Positions 10,206 through 19,107 of a stretch of 64,000 nucleotides of DNA are shown here, one piece after another (within the stretch, counting starts at the first letter, position 1; each line of letters starts with the position of its first letter). The translations under genes were made by a program, and so were the position numbers. This DNA is from Stenotrophomonas rhizophila (lineage in GTDB: Bacteria; Pseudomonadota; Gammaproteobacteria; Xanthomonadales; Xanthomonadaceae), in NCBI RefSeq assembly GCF_020857975.1, contig NZ_JACWUO010000003.1, forward strand, positions 62,001 to 126,000. Reading direction: 5' to 3'. Under the pieces are notes generated by a model. That model saw only the letters and a list, made by a program, of their open reading frames with translations, was not told the DNA's origin and did no database searches.

Positions 10206-10232
10206 GATGTCGTCAAACCCTCTGGTGGAACA

Positions 10233-10344
10233 GCCCCCTTAGTAAGGGGGCGCGCCGACAGGCGCGGGGTATGGGGGCTGGTGGCGCCCCGGGGCCCAAG
10301 GTTTGCATCGCAAACCTTGGGGCTTCTTTGCAGAATGCAAAGAA
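10233..10344 (-). repeat. Structured repeat copy 1 (multiple hairpins), downstream of rnpB
   Basis: Successive stems on the plus strand are CCCCCTT-AAGGGGG (10234-10250), CGCGCC-GGCGCG (10251-10266), CCAAGGTTTGC-GCAAACCTTGG (10296-10320) and TTCTTTGC-GCAAAGAA (10324-10344). The same architecture recurs at 16780-16889 with different stem sequences. Its edge is four bases from the inferred 3' end of rnpB, so read on the minus strand it may act in 3'-end formation; it has no U-tract typical of an intrinsic terminator. Confidence 0.75.
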
Positions 10345-10348
10345 AGGG

Positions 10349-10701
10349 GCGGAGCCGGCCGATAAGCCGGGTTTTGTCGTGGACAGTCATTCTTCTAGGC
10401 ACTGCGTCACCGCAGTGCTCAAGCAACCTACCCGGACCCGACGCGGGCCACGCCATTAGGTCCCTATTTGGTCTTGCTCCAGGTGGGGTTTGCCGTGCCG
10501 GTCTGTTACCAGACTCGCGGTGCGCTCTTACCGCACCATTTCACCCTTACCGGCTCCCCGAAGGGAACGTAGGCGGTATCTTTCTGTTGCACTAGTCCGT
10601 CGGCTCGCGCCGCCCAGGCGTTACCTGGCACCTTGCCCTGTGGAGCCCGGACTTTCCTCGGCATCCGCAAGGGATGACGCGACTGTCTGGCCGACTCCGC
10701 C
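10349..10701 (-). ncRNA. rnpB: RNase P RNA (class A)
   Basis: The catalytic RNA of RNase P, which removes 5' leaders from pre-tRNAs. On the minus strand the RNA opens with GGAGTCGGCCAGACAGTCGC and closes with GGCTTATCGGCCGGCTCC; the two ends pair to form P1. The universally conserved blocks GAGGAAAGTCCGGGCTCC, GGTAAGGGTGAAA and AGACCAAATAGG are all present, with the CCGGCTTATCG close to the 3' end. The length of ~353 nt fits bacterial A-type RNase P. The ends are estimated from P1 pairing. No protein gene should be called here. Confidence 0.96.
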
Positions 10702-10735
10702 GTGCTCATTGTCCCACAAAACACGCCCGCGCCGG

Positions 10736-11572
10736 TCAACCGCCGTACAAGGCCTTGCGCGGCGCGCCGGTCAGTTCGGCGGCCAGTTTGGCCGCCGTCG
10801 ACGGCGGCAGATGCTCGCTGAGCTTGGCATACAGGCGCCGGCCCTGGGCCAGCTGGGCCTCCTCGTCGCTGGCCGCGCCCTGCACCATCACCACGAATTC
10901 GCCCTTGCGCTGGTTGTCGTCGGCCTCCACCTGGCGCAGCAGCGCGGCCAGGTCGCCATCGAGCACGGTCTCAAACAGCTTGGTCAGCTCGCGCGCCAGC
11001 ACCGCCGGGCGCTCGGCACCGAAGGCGGCCACCATATCGGCCAGCGATTCGACGATGCGGTGCGAGGACTCGTAGAACACCAGGGTGCGGGTCTCGCCGG
11101 CCAGGCCCTGCAGGCGCTCGCGGCGGCCGGAGGCCTTGGCCGGCAGGAAGCCTTCGAAAGTGAAACGGTCGCTGGGCAGGCCGGCTACGCTGAGCGCGGC
11201 GATCGCCGCACAGGCCCCGGGCACCGGGCTGACCCGGATGCCGGCGGCACGCGCCGCGCGCACCAGGCGGTAGCCGGGGTCGCTGACCAGCGGGGTGCCG
11301 GCATCGCTGACCAGGGCCAGCGACTCCCCGCCCAGCAGGCGGCCGACGATGCGCTGGGCCAGGGCTTCCTCGTTGTGGTCGTGCAGCGCCACCAGCGGTT
11401 GCTGGATGCCGAAATGGGCCAGCAGCTGGCCGCTGCGGCGGGTGTCCTCGGCACAGATGGCGGCCACCGAGCGCAGCACGTCCTGCGCCCGCGGCGTCAG
11501 GTCGGCCAGGTTGCCGATCGGGGTGGCAACGACATACAGCGTAGGGACAGCACTCATCGCAACGGCACTCAT
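10736..11572 (-). CDS. rsmI: 16S rRNA 2'-O-methyltransferase RsmI
   Basis: RsmI methylates the 2'-OH of C1402 in 16S rRNA, so this window encodes both methyltransferases for that nucleotide (with rsmH). The 278-residue tetrapyrrole-methylase-fold protein begins near TLYVVATPIGNLADLTPRAQ and contains CAEDTRRSGQLLAHFGI, LVSDAGTPLVSDPGY and VFYESSHRIVESL, all family hallmarks. An ATG five codons downstream (11557) is an equally plausible start. It diverges from lpoA, as in the yraL-yraM arrangement of enterobacteria, and lies upstream of rnpB on the same strand. Confidence 0.95.
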   Translation of the reverse strand: MSAVAMSAVPTLYVVATPIGNLADLTPRAQDVLRSVAAICAEDTRRSGQLLAHFGIQQPLVALHDHNEEALAQRIVGRLLGGESLALVSDAGTPLVSDPGYRLVRAARAAGIRVSPVPGACAAIAALSVAGLPSDRFTFEGFLPAKASGRRERLQGLAGETRTLVFYESSHRIVESLADMVAAFGAERPAVLARELTKLFETVLDGDLAALLRQVEADDNQRKGEFVVMVQGAASDEEAQLAQGRRLYAKLSEHLPPSTAAKLAAELTGAPRKALYGG

Positions 11573-11637
11573 GGGTCAAGGGTAGAATCGTACCGTTCCC
11601 CGGCCACGGCCGCTGCCCCCATCGAATGGACCTGATC

Positions 11638-13359
11638 ATGAACAAGCCCGCTGCACGGATCTCCGCCCTATCGTTGTCGCTGCTGCTGATGGCCGGCTGC
11701 GCCACGACGAGCCTGACCAGCGCGCCCGAATCGCCGGCCCAGGCCCAGGCGCTTGCCTTGATCGAACAGGGCAAGCCGCGCGATGCGGCCGTGCAGCTGG
11801 AAGCCCTGGCCAACACGCTCAAGGGCGGCGCGCGCAGCGCCGCACTGGCCGATGCGGCCTTTGCCTGGAACGAGGCCGGCGACAGCGCCCGCGCCCGCAG
11901 CCTGCTGACCCAGATCACCGCACGCCAGCTGGGCGGGGCCAGCCTGCAGCGTTACCAGCTGACCAGCGCCGAACTGGCCCTGGCCGACAAGCAGCCGGCG
12001 CAGGCACTAGCCCTGCTGAAGGAATCCTCCGACACGGTGGTGCCGCCGCTGCGCACCCGCTGGCAGCTGGCCCGGGCCAATGCGCTGCAGGCCACCGGCG
12101 ACAACATCGGTGCCGCCCAGGAACGTGCGCGCGCGCATGCAGCGCTGGCCGGCAAGGCGCGCAGCGACAACCAGCAGGCGATCGCCAGCCTGCTCGGCAG
12201 CCTGGACGATGCCACCCTGCGCGCCCGCGCGGCCGCCCTGCCGGCCAACGAGCCGCTGTACAACTTCGCCGGCCGTGCGCTGATCGCGCGCGGCCTGCCG
12301 CTGCCGCGCCCGTTCGACCGTGACGGTGCCGCGCAGTTCGATACCAGCAAGCGCCCGCCGGCGATGAACGATGGTTACCGCCCGCCGGTCAAGCTGGCGG
12401 TGCTGTTGCCGCTCAGCGGGCGCCTGGCCACGGCCGCCCAGCCGGTCCGCGATGGCCTGCTCAGTGGCTATTACGGCGAGAACCGGCGCCGTCCGGACAT
12501 CCAGTTCATCGACACCGCCGGCACCGCCGCCGGTGCCCTGGCCGCCTACGACAAGGCGGTCAGCGCCGGCGCGGACTTCATCGTCGGCCCGCTCGGCCGC
12601 GACGAGGTCGATGCGGTGTTCGGCCGCGCCCAGCTGCCGGTGCCGGTGCTGGCCCTAAACCGTGGCAAGGGCAGCCCGCCCTCGGGCAGCGCCGGGTTCT
12701 CGCTGGCGCCGGAAGACGACGGCATCATCGCCGCCGAATACCTGCGCGGCCGCGAGCGCAGCAAGGTGCTGGTGATCCACAGCAACGACGACAACGGCCG
12801 CCGCGCCGCGGCCGCCTTTGCCGAACGTTTCGCCCAGCGCGGCGGCCAAGTGCTGGCCAGGATCGCGGTCGGCGAAAGCGTCGGCGACATCGGCGCGCAG
12901 GTGCGCAATGCCGGCGCGGTCGATGGCGTGCTGTTGGCGGTGAAGGCCCCGCAGGCGCGCGCGCTGGCACCGCAGCTGGCGCTGGCCGGTGCCGGTGGCG
13001 CCACCCGCGTGGGCACCTCGCAGCTGACCATAGGCGCCGGCAAGGTGGAAGAAGACATGGCGCTGGACGGCATCGTCTATCCGAACGAAGCCTGGAACGT
13101 GCGCGGCGTGGCCGGGCTGCCGTCGGCGACCACCGCCGGGCAGATCCTGCCGTCGGCGCGCGGCGCATCGGGCCGGCTGTTCGCGTTCGGTTTCGATGCG
13201 TGGAAGATCAGCGCCTACCTGGACAAGATGGCCAACGAAGGCGGCCTGGCCGGCGCCACCGGCACCTTGTTCCTGGACAGCAACGGCAACGTGCTGCGGG
13301 TGCCGGCGTGGTCGACCTTCAGCGGCGGCCGGCCGATGCCGATCGCCAGCAGCAACTGA
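11638..13359 (+). CDS. lpoA: LppC-family lipoprotein, PBP activator LpoA-like
   Basis: LpoA homologues are outer-membrane lipoproteins that reach through the periplasm to activate class A PBPs. The 573-residue product from the ATG at 11638 has a lipoprotein signal ending LLLMAGC, with the lipidated cysteine at residue 21; an ATG at 11626 would add four residues. An N-terminal TPR-like helical region (about 30-220) is followed by a periplasmic-binding-protein-fold domain starting [20 protein letters not shown]. Context (rsmI divergent, yraN immediately downstream) matches the yraL-yraM-yraN neighbourhood. Function in this organism is inferred from homology. Confidence 0.9.
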   Translation: MNKPAARISALSLSLLLMAGCATTSLTSAPESPAQAQALALIEQGKPRDAAVQLEALANTLKGGARSAALADAAFAWNEAGDSARARSLLTQITARQLGGASLQRYQLTSAELALADKQPAQALALLKESSDTVVPPLRTRWQLARANALQATGDNIGAAQERARAHAALAGKARSDNQQAIASLLGSLDDATLRARAAALPANEPLYNFAGRALIARGLPLPRPFDRDGAAQFDTSKRPPAMNDGYRPPVKLAVLLPLSGRLATAAQPVRDGLLSGYYGENRRRPDIQFIDTAGTAAGALAAYDKAVSAGADFIVGPLGRDEVDAVFGRAQLPVPVLALNRGKGSPPSGSAGFSLAPEDDGIIAAEYLRGRERSKVLVIHSNDDNGRRAAAAFAERFAQRGGQVLARIAVGESVGDIGAQVRNAGAVDGVLLAVKAPQARALAPQLALAGAGGATRVGTSQLTIGAGKVEEDMALDGIVYPNEAWNVRGVAGLPSATTAGQILPSARGASGRLFAFGFDAWKISAYLDKMANEGGLAGATGTLFLDSNGNVLRVPAWSTFSGGRPMPIASSN

Positions 13360-13364
13360 CGGCC

Positions 13365-13733
13365 ATGCCCAGCGAGCGGGCACGCCGCGGCGCGGCGGTG
13401 GAAACCGCCGCGCAGGCGTACCTGCGCCAGGCCGGGCTGAGCCCGATCAGCCGCAACGCGCGTTACCGCGGCGGCGAGCTGGACCTGATCATGCGCGACG
13501 GTGAAACCACGGTCTTCGTCGAAGTGCGCTACCGCGCCAGCGCCGGCTTCGGCGGAGGCGCGGCGTCGGTGGACCTGCGCAAGCGGCGCAAGCTGGTCCT
13601 GGCCGCGCAACTGTTCCTGGCCGCCCACCCGGACCTGGCCGAGCGTCCGTGCCGCTTCGATGTGATCGACGCCAGCGGCGACCCGCCGCAGCTGCACTGG
13701 CTGCGCGACGCCTTCCGGCTGGAGGATTGTTGA
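13365..13733 (+). CDS. yraN: UPF0102 family endonuclease-like protein YraN
   Basis: A 122-residue member of the UPF0102/YraN family, which has a restriction-endonuclease-like fold and no settled function. The motif set is visible: [17 protein letters not shown] near the N terminus, then [27 protein letters not shown], containing the E-(x)-D and E-V-(K/R) residues of PD-(D/E)XK-type nucleases. The ATG at 13365 is five bases after the lpoA stop, so the two genes are very likely cotranscribed. Confidence 0.9.
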   Translation: MPSERARRGAAVETAAQAYLRQAGLSPISRNARYRGGELDLIMRDGETTVFVEVRYRASAGFGGGAASVDLRKRRKLVLAAQLFLAAHPDLAERPCRFDVIDASGDPPQLHWLRDAFRLEDC

Positions 13734-13749
13734 TGGACCGCACGCCCTG

Positions 13750-14289
13750 ATGCCCAGCATCTTCACCCATGCGGCCATTCCACTGGCGTTGTGGTGCGCG
13801 GCCGACCGCGGACGCATCTCCACGCCGCTGCTGGTTGCCGGCGTGGTCGCGGCCGTGCTGCCCGACGCCGACGTGCTGGCCTTTACCCTGCATATTCCCT
13901 ACGCCGACAGCTTCGGCCATCGCGGCGCCAGCCATTCGCTGCTGTTCGCCGCGCTGCTGGCCCTGCTGGCCGCCGCCGGGCACCGCCCGCTGCGCGCCGG
14001 CGCGGTGCAGGCTGCGGCGTTCGTCGGCATCAGTGCACTGTCGCATCCGCTGCTGGATGCACTGACCTCCGGCGGGCTCGGTGTTGCGCTGTGGTGGCCA
14101 TGGAGCGGCGAACGCCTGTTCGCGCCGTGGCGGCCGATCCGCGTATCGCCGTTTGCCGGGCAGTTCTTCAGCGCGCGCGGGCTGGCCACGCTGCTGTCCG
14201 AACTGCGTTGGGTGTGGCTGCCGCTGGCCGCCGCGGTGATCGGCTGGAAGCTGATCCAACCGGCCCCTGTCCCATCCCGGAATTCCTGA
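13750..14289 (+). CDS. YdjM/DUF457-family inner-membrane metal-dependent hydrolase
   Basis: A 179-residue polytopic membrane protein with histidine/aspartate motifs of the DUF457 (YdjM-like) family: an early FTHAAIP, VLPDADVLAF, FGHRGASHSLLF and ALSHPLLDALTSGG. Membrane segments fall at about 24-48, 62-78, 84-104 and 155-170. Family members are annotated as metal-dependent hydrolases on the basis of these residues; the substrate is unknown. The stop overlaps the next ATG (ATGA), coupling it to the FAD-linked oxidase. Confidence 0.82.
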   Translation: MPSIFTHAAIPLALWCAADRGRISTPLLVAGVVAAVLPDADVLAFTLHIPYADSFGHRGASHSLLFAALLALLAAAGHRPLRAGAVQAAAFVGISALSHPLLDALTSGGLGVALWWPWSGERLFAPWRPIRVSPFAGQFFSARGLATLLSELRWVWLPLAAAVIGWKLIQPAPVPSRNS

Positions 14290-15674
14290 TGACCGCTGCC
14301 CTGCCCGCCACGTTCCTCGCCGCCGTTCAGGCCCTGCTCGGCGAGGACGGCTGGCGCACCGATGACGCCGCGCTGGCCGCCGCCGCGCAGGACAACTCCT
14401 GGCGGCACCAGTTGCCGCTCGGCGTGGCGTTCCCGCGCGACCGCACCCAGGTGGTGGCGCTGGTCCGCGCCTGCCGCGCGCACCGCATCGCGCTGGTCGC
14501 GCGCGGCGCCGGCACCGGTACCACCGGTGCGGCGGTGCCGGTCGATGGCAGCATCGTGCTGTCGTTCGCGCGCATGGACCGCATCGTCGATATCCAGCCC
14601 GGCAACCGCTGCGCGGTGGTCGAGCCGGGCGTGCTCAACGGCGACCTGCAGCAGGCGCTGGCGCCGCACGGCCTGTTCTGGGCGCCGGACCCGTCCAGCG
14701 CGGAGATCTGCAGCATCGGCGGCAACCTGGCCTGCAATGCCGGCGGCCCACGCGCGGTGAAGTACGGTACCAGCCGCGACAACGTGCTGGGGCTGGTGGC
14801 GGTGACCGGCGCCGGGGAACTGATCCAGTGCGGCGGCGCCTATACCAAGGACGCCACCGGCTACGACCTGACCCACCTGCTGGTGGGCAGCGAAGGCACC
14901 CTGGCGCTGATCGTGGAAGCCACCTTGAAGCTCACCCCGCTGCCGGTGGCGCAGGCCGGCCTGCGCGTGCTGTACCGCGATGCCGATGCCGCCGCCGCGG
15001 CGGTGTCGCGGCTGATGGCGCAACCGGTGGTGCCGACCCGGCTGGAGTTCATGGATGCGCGCAGCCTGCAGCTGCTGCGCGGCAATGGTGCGCAGGTGCC
15101 CGACGCCGGCGCGATGCTGCTGGTGGAGGCCGACGGCGACCACGACACCCTCCCCTATCTGCTGCAGGCGCTGGCCAGTGCGGCCGAAGGCGAGGGCCTG
15201 CTGGCGCTGGACGTGGCGATGGAAGGGGCCGCGCGCGAAAAACTGTGGGCCGCGCGCAAGGCGCTGTCACCGGCGCTGCGCAGCATCGCCCCGGGCAAGA
15301 TCAACGAGGACGTGGTGGTGCCGGTGTCGCGCATTCCCGAACTGGTCGCCGGGGTGCAGGCGCTGGCGCGGGAATTCGGCCTGACCATCGTCACCTTCGG
15401 TCATGCCGGCAACGGCAACCTGCACGTCAACATCCTCTACCACCCCGACGATGCCGACGAGAACGCACGCGCGCAGGCCGCGCTGCCGCGCATTTTCCAG
15501 CTGACCCTGGCGCTGGGCGGCACGCTGTCGGGCGAGCACGGGATCGGCCTGGCCAAGCGCGACTTCATGGCCCAGGCCTTCAGCCCGGCCACGCTGGCAG
15601 CGATGCGCGCGATCAAGCATGCGCTGGACCCGGACCATATCCTCAACCCGGGCAAGGTGCTGCCGCCGGTCTAG
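14289..15674 (+). CDS. FAD-linked oxidase (GlcD/D-lactate dehydrogenase family)
   Basis: A 461-residue flavoprotein of the VAO/PCMH family that oxidises 2-hydroxy acids such as D-lactate, glycolate or D-2-hydroxyglutarate; the substrate cannot be read from sequence. The FAD-binding domain shows LVARGAGTGTTGAAVP near residue 75 and SIGGNLACNAGGPRAVKYG near residue 143. The C-terminal cap has the diagnostic FGHAGNGNLHVN and SGEHGIGLAKR, and ends HILNPGKVLPP. The ATG overlaps the upstream stop by one base. No partner glcE/glcF follows, which favours a single-subunit dehydrogenase passing electrons to the respiratory chain or a flavoprotein. Confidence 0.88.
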   Translation: MTAALPATFLAAVQALLGEDGWRTDDAALAAAAQDNSWRHQLPLGVAFPRDRTQVVALVRACRAHRIALVARGAGTGTTGAAVPVDGSIVLSFARMDRIVDIQPGNRCAVVEPGVLNGDLQQALAPHGLFWAPDPSSAEICSIGGNLACNAGGPRAVKYGTSRDNVLGLVAVTGAGELIQCGGAYTKDATGYDLTHLLVGSEGTLALIVEATLKLTPLPVAQAGLRVLYRDADAAAAAVSRLMAQPVVPTRLEFMDARSLQLLRGNGAQVPDAGAMLLVEADGDHDTLPYLLQALASAAEGEGLLALDVAMEGAAREKLWAARKALSPALRSIAPGKINEDVVVPVSRIPELVAGVQALAREFGLTIVTFGHAGNGNLHVNILYHPDDADENARAQAALPRIFQLTLALGGTLSGEHGIGLAKRDFMAQAFSPATLAAMRAIKHALDPDHILNPGKVLPPV

Positions 15675-15712
15675 CGCCGCGCCGCTACGCCATCGGCTCG
15701 CGCTGCCGGCGA

Positions 15713-16684
15713 TTACGGTGTGGGGCTGAAATGCTGGTAGCCGTCGGCGCCGGGCAGGTTGTCGCCGTGCACGCCCTGGCCGGCGGTGATCCGGCCGATC
15801 CGGGTCAGCGGCAGGGCCAGCATGTTGGCCAGTGCGTGCAACGCATCGCGCTGGTCGGCGGCGGCGGTGAAGCACAGTTCGTAGTCATCGCCACCGCGCA
15901 GCGCGCAGTCGCGCGCCTGCTCGCGGCCCAGCGCGTTGCGCAGCGCCGCCGACACCGGCAGGGTGTCCACTTCCAGCTGCGCGGCCACGCCGCTGCGCGC
16001 CACGATATGGCCCAGGTCGGCGAGCAGGCCGTCGGAGATGTCGATGGCCGCGTGCGCGTAGGCGCGCAGGCGCTGGCCGAGCTTGACCCGCGGCAGCGGG
16101 CACAGCAGGCGCTGGCGCAGCTGTTCGTGGTCGTCGGCGGCGGCGACCGCGGCAACGTCCAGCCGGCCCTGCTGCCACAGGCGCAGCGCACCGGCCGCAT
16201 CGCCCAGGGTGCCGCTGACCCAGATATCGTCGCCGACCTGCGCCGCATCGCGGCGCAGCGCCTGGCCGGCGGCGACCTGGCCGATCGCGGTGACCGACAG
16301 CGACAACGGGCCGCGGGTGGTATCGCCGCCGACCAGCAGGATGTCGTGTTCGTCGGCCAGCGCGAAGAAACCGTCGGCGAAGGCGTCCACCCACGCCGCT
16401 TCGGCCGTCGGCAGCGACAGCGCCAGCGTGCACCACGCCGGCCGCGCGCCCATCGCGGCCAGGTCGGACAGGTTCACCGCCAGGGTTTTCCAGCCGATCT
16501 CGAAGGCCGGGGTTTCCGGCGGAAAATGCACGCCGCTGTTGAGCGTGTCGGCGGTCACCGCCAGCTGTTCGCCGGCGCGCGGCTGCAGCAGCGCGGCATC
16601 ATCGCCGATCCCCAGCGCCACGTCGGCGCGCGCGCCGGTGCGGGCACGGATGCGGTCGATCAGCAAAAATTCGGCGAGGGACAT
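15713..16684 (-). CDS. thiL: Thiamine-monophosphate kinase ThiL
   Basis: ThiL phosphorylates thiamine monophosphate to the active cofactor thiamine diphosphate using ATP. The 323-residue PurM/AIR-synthase-fold protein shows ALGIGDDAALLQP near residue 24, VTADTLNSGVHFP, LLVGGDTTRGPLSLSVTA, DISDGLLADLGHI and RGGDDYELCF, all family motifs including the metal-binding aspartates. It is the last gene of the minus-strand run ribE-ribBX-ribH-nusB-thiL, separated from nusB by 206 bases of repeat DNA. Confidence 0.95.
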   Translation of the reverse strand: MSLAEFLLIDRIRARTGARADVALGIGDDAALLQPRAGEQLAVTADTLNSGVHFPPETPAFEIGWKTLAVNLSDLAAMGARPAWCTLALSLPTAEAAWVDAFADGFFALADEHDILLVGGDTTRGPLSLSVTAIGQVAAGQALRRDAAQVGDDIWVSGTLGDAAGALRLWQQGRLDVAAVAAADDHEQLRQRLLCPLPRVKLGQRLRAYAHAAIDISDGLLADLGHIVARSGVAAQLEVDTLPVSAALRNALGREQARDCALRGGDDYELCFTAAADQRDALHALANMLALPLTRIGRITAGQGVHGDNLPGADGYQHFSPTP

Positions 16685-16705
16685 GAGGGTTCCTGCGGGG
16701 GGCGT

Positions 16706-16730
16706 GTACCGATCAACGGTCGGTACCTAC
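16706..16730 (-). repeat. GTAG-footed REP (SMAG-type) hairpin
   Basis: Read on the minus strand the element starts GTAG and folds as GTACCGAcc / tcGGTAC around a GTT-centred loop. It sits 21 bases upstream of thiL, in the nusB-thiL gap. Confidence 0.75.
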
Positions 16731-16779
16731 CGATCTCCGAAAATCCTGCAGACACCGCAGCAATGGCCGGAGGACATAG

Positions 16780-16889
16780 CCCCCCTTGAGTCAAGGGGGC
16801 GCGGCGGAGCCGCGGGGGCGTGGAGGCTTATGAGCCGGGGCCCGCGTTTTGCAACGCAAAACGTGGGGCGACAGCGCGAATGCGCCGTC
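16780..16889 (-). repeat. Structured repeat copy 2 (multiple hairpins), directly after nusB
   Basis: Plus-strand stems are CCCCCTTGA-TCAAGGGGG (16781-16799), CGCGGC-GCCGCG (16800-16814), CGTTTTGC-GCAAAACG (16845-16863) and an imperfect GACAGCGC-GCGCCGTC (16870-16889). Order and spacing match copy 1 at 10233-10344, but stems 3 and 4 differ in sequence while pairing is kept. On the minus strand it begins one base after the nusB stop codon. Confidence 0.75.
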
Positions 16890-16890
16890 T

Positions 16891-17370
16891 TTACCCCCCG
16901 TTTTCGACCTTGCGCCATTCCACCGCCGCGCGGTCCAACACCCCGTTGACGTAGGTGTGGCCGTGCTCGGAGCCAAAGCGCTTGGCCGATTCGATCGCTT
17001 CGTTGATCACCACCCGGTACGGCACGTCCAGGCGATAGCGCATTTCATAGGCGGCCACGCGCAGCGCGGCGCGCTCGATCGCGTCCACTTCCTCGATGCC
17101 GCGGTCCAGGTACGGGTCCAGTGCCTCGTCCAGGTCCTTGCGGTGCTCGAGCACGCCGTGCACCAGGGCTTCGAAATAGGCCAGATCGGCGATTTCACGG
17201 GCCTGTTCGTGGGCGAACTGCGCCACCACCGACTGCACGTTGCCACCGGAGATCTGCCAGGCGTAGATCGCCTGCAGGGCGCGGCGACGGGCGCGCGAGC
17301 GCAGCACCGGGTCGACGCCATCGCGGCGGACCGGCTTGCCGGAGGGCTTGCCCGGGGTTGACTTGTTCAC
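16891..17370 (-). CDS. nusB: Transcription antitermination factor NusB
   Basis: NusB binds BoxA RNA with NusE (S10) and supports antitermination of rRNA operons. The 159-residue all-helical protein has the family motifs [16 protein letters not shown], a central [17 protein letters not shown] and the C-terminal [13 protein letters not shown] followed by YVNGVLDR. The start is a GTG at 17370 that forms a GTGA overlap with the ribH stop. The short basic N-terminal extension before the RRRAL motif is common in this lineage. It sits between ribH and thiL, a very common neighbourhood. Confidence 0.95.
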   Translation of the reverse strand: MNKSTPGKPSGKPVRRDGVDPVLRSRARRRALQAIYAWQISGGNVQSVVAQFAHEQAREIADLAYFEALVHGVLEHRKDLDEALDPYLDRGIEEVDAIERAALRVAAYEMRYRLDVPYRVVINEAIESAKRFGSEHGHTYVNGVLDRAAVEWRKVENGG

Positions 17371-17834
17371 GGCAACTGCTCCAGAAGATTGACCATTTCC
17401 AACGCCGTCAGTGCGGCTTCCTCACCCTTGTTGCCGTGGCTACCACCGGCGCGGGCTTCGGCATCCTCGGCCCGCTCGACCGCCAGTACGCCATTGAGCA
17501 CCGGCACGCCGAAATCCAGCTGCACGCGCATCAGGCCTTCGGCGCAGCCGTCGGCGACGTGTTCGTAGTGACGGGTGTCGCCACGGATCACGCAGCCCAG
17601 GGCGATGATGGCCGCATGTTCATGCGCGGCGGCCAGACGCGCGGCGACCAGCGGCAGTTCCCAGGCGCCGGGCACCCGGATCACGTCGATGGCGGCCTCG
17701 TCGATCCCGTTGCCGGCCAGGCTCTGCCGCGCGCCGGCCACCAGCACGTCGGTGATGCGGGCGTTCCAGCGGCTGGCGAGGATGGCGAAACGGGCCTTTT
17801 CCGGAGTACGGAGATCGCCTTCGTAATGGCTCAT
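17367..17834 (-). CDS. ribH: 6,7-dimethyl-8-ribityllumazine synthase RibH
   Basis: Lumazine synthase condenses 5-amino-6-ribitylaminouracil with dihydroxybutanone phosphate, the penultimate step of riboflavin synthesis. The 155-residue product has the substrate-binding motifs [10 protein letters not shown] near residue 20, [26 protein letters not shown] (with the catalytic-region histidine) and [10 protein letters not shown]. It overlaps nusB by four bases and lies 175 bases downstream of ribBX across a REP pair. Confidence 0.96.
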   Translation of the reverse strand: MSHYEGDLRTPEKARFAILASRWNARITDVLVAGARQSLAGNGIDEAAIDVIRVPGAWELPLVAARLAAAHEHAAIIALGCVIRGDTRHYEHVADGCAEGLMRVQLDFGVPVLNGVLAVERAEDAEARAGGSHGNKGEEAALTALEMVNLLEQLP

Positions 17835-17945
17835 GGTCGGCGTGGGGGTCCAAAAGGTTGATTAGTTTAACGCGGGTGGGGGCGCCAGATGACCAATGGG
17901 CCATTTCGACGAACGCATCGCCATGCGCCCGATCTCACAGGGAGC

Positions 17946-18013
17946 GTAGAGCCGGGCTCTGCCCGGCTGTCGCGATGGGCGGTGTTTGTCAGCCGGGCAG
18001 AGCCCGGCGCTAC
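17946..18013. repeat. SMAG/REP dimer between ribBX and ribH
   Basis: Two facing elements: a plus-oriented GTAG-AGCCGGGC-TCT-GCCCGGCT (17946-17968) and its inverse AGCCGGGC-AGA-GCCCGGC-GCTAC (17991-18013), separated by 22 bases. This is the classical SMAG layout of Stenotrophomonas. The GTAG foot of the second element (CTAC at 18010-18013) contains the TAG stop codon of ribBX. As a large potential RNA hairpin it may reduce readthrough into ribH. Confidence 0.88.
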
Positions 18014-19107
18014 GGGGTAACGGTCTCCACCACTTCCAGGCCATAACCGGCCAGGCCGATCTGGCGGCGCGGGGTGCCCAGCACGCGCAGCTTGCCCAGG
18101 CCCAGGTCGGACAGGATCTGCGCACCGGCACCGTTGCGGCGCCACTGGCCCACGTCCTTGTCCTTGCCGGGGGTGACCGGGGCCGGCTGCTGGCGCAGGC
18201 GGGCCAGCAGGCTGTTGCTGTCGCGCGGGGCCGACAACACCACCATCACCCCGCGCCCGGCGGCGGCAATGGCGCGCAGGGCATCGGTGGAGGCCACCCC
18301 GAAATCGTCGCGCCGCCAGTGCAGCAGGTCGGCCAATGGATTCTCCACCTGCACCCGGACCAGGGTCGGCTCGGTATCGGGGGTGCCGCGGACCAGGGCG
18401 AAATGCAGGTCATGGACGATCCGGTCGCGGTAGGTGACCAGCGTGAACGGGCCGAATTCGGTGTCGATCTCGCGCTCGTCCACGCGCTCGACGGTCTTCT
18501 CGGTGGCCAGACGGTAGGCGATCAGGTCGGCGATCGAGCCCATCTTCAGGCCGTGCTCGCGGGCGAACACCTCCAGCTCCGGGCGGCGCGCCATGCTGCC
18601 GTCGGGGTTGAGGATTTCCACCAGCACGCCGGCCGGTTCCAGCCCGGCCAGCATGGCCAGGTCGACCCCGGCCTCGGTGTGGCCGGCGCGGGTCAGCACC
18701 CCGCCGGGCTGGGCGATCAGCGGGAAGATATGGCCCGGCTGGTGCAGGTCGGCCGGCTTGGCGTCGGGCTTGACCGCAGTACGGATGGTATGGGCGCGGT
18801 CATAGGCCGAGATGCCGGTGGTGACCCCCTCGGCGGCTTCGATGCTGACCGTGAAGTTGGTCTGGAACTGCGCGGTATTGGCCTGCACCATCGGCGCCAG
18901 GCCCAGATCGGCGGCGCGCTCGCGGGTCAGCGGCAGGCACACCAGGCCACGGCCGTGGGTGACCATGAAGTTGATGTCCGACGGCTTGACCAGCTCGGCG
19001 GCCATGATCAGGTCGCCTTCGTTCTCGCGGTCTTCGTCATCGACGATCACCACCATGCGGCCCAGGCGGATGTCTTCGAGGATCTCGGGGATGGGGGCGA
19101 AGTTCAT
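18010..19107 (-). CDS. ribB: 3,4-dihydroxy-2-butanone-4-phosphate synthase with degenerate GTP cyclohydrolase II domain (RibBX type)
   Basis: The N-terminal domain (about 1-200) is an intact DHBP synthase, making the four-carbon riboflavin precursor from ribulose 5-phosphate: VDDEDRENEGDLI, HGRGLVCLPLT and RAGHTEAGVDLA are present. The C-terminal domain (about 205-365) keeps the RibA fold pattern, ending GAGAQILSDLGLGKLRVLGT, but the zinc-binding C-x10-C-x-C cysteines of GTP cyclohydrolase II are absent; it has no cysteine at all. The family precedent is RibBX, which lacks cyclohydrolase activity. The ATG at 19107 overlaps the ribE stop. The TAG stop lies in a repeat's GTAG foot. A separate ribA is expected elsewhere. 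Confidence 0.92.
   Translation of the reverse strand: MNFAPIPEILEDIRLGRMVVIVDDEDRENEGDLIMAAELVKPSDINFMVTHGRGLVCLPLTRERAADLGLAPMVQANTAQFQTNFTVSIEAAEGVTTGISAYDRAHTIRTAVKPDAKPADLHQPGHIFPLIAQPGGVLTRAGHTEAGVDLAMLAGLEPAGVLVEILNPDGSMARRPELEVFAREHGLKMGSIADLIAYRLATEKTVERVDEREIDTEFGPFTLVTYRDRIVHDLHFALVRGTPDTEPTLVRVQVENPLADLLHWRRDDFGVASTDALRAIAAAGRGVMVVLSAPRDSNSLLARLRQQPAPVTPGKDKDVGQWRRNGAGAQILSDLGLGKLRVLGTPRRQIGLAGYGLEVVETVTP

Noticed and set aside
10321..10346. Intrinsic terminator for rnpB
   Set aside because: The hairpin is good but no T-run follows on the minus strand; it is part of the structured repeat.
9894..10595. Open frame of 233 codons across the repeats and rnpB
   Set aside because: It runs antisense through RNase P RNA and repeat DNA, with no domain or start signal.
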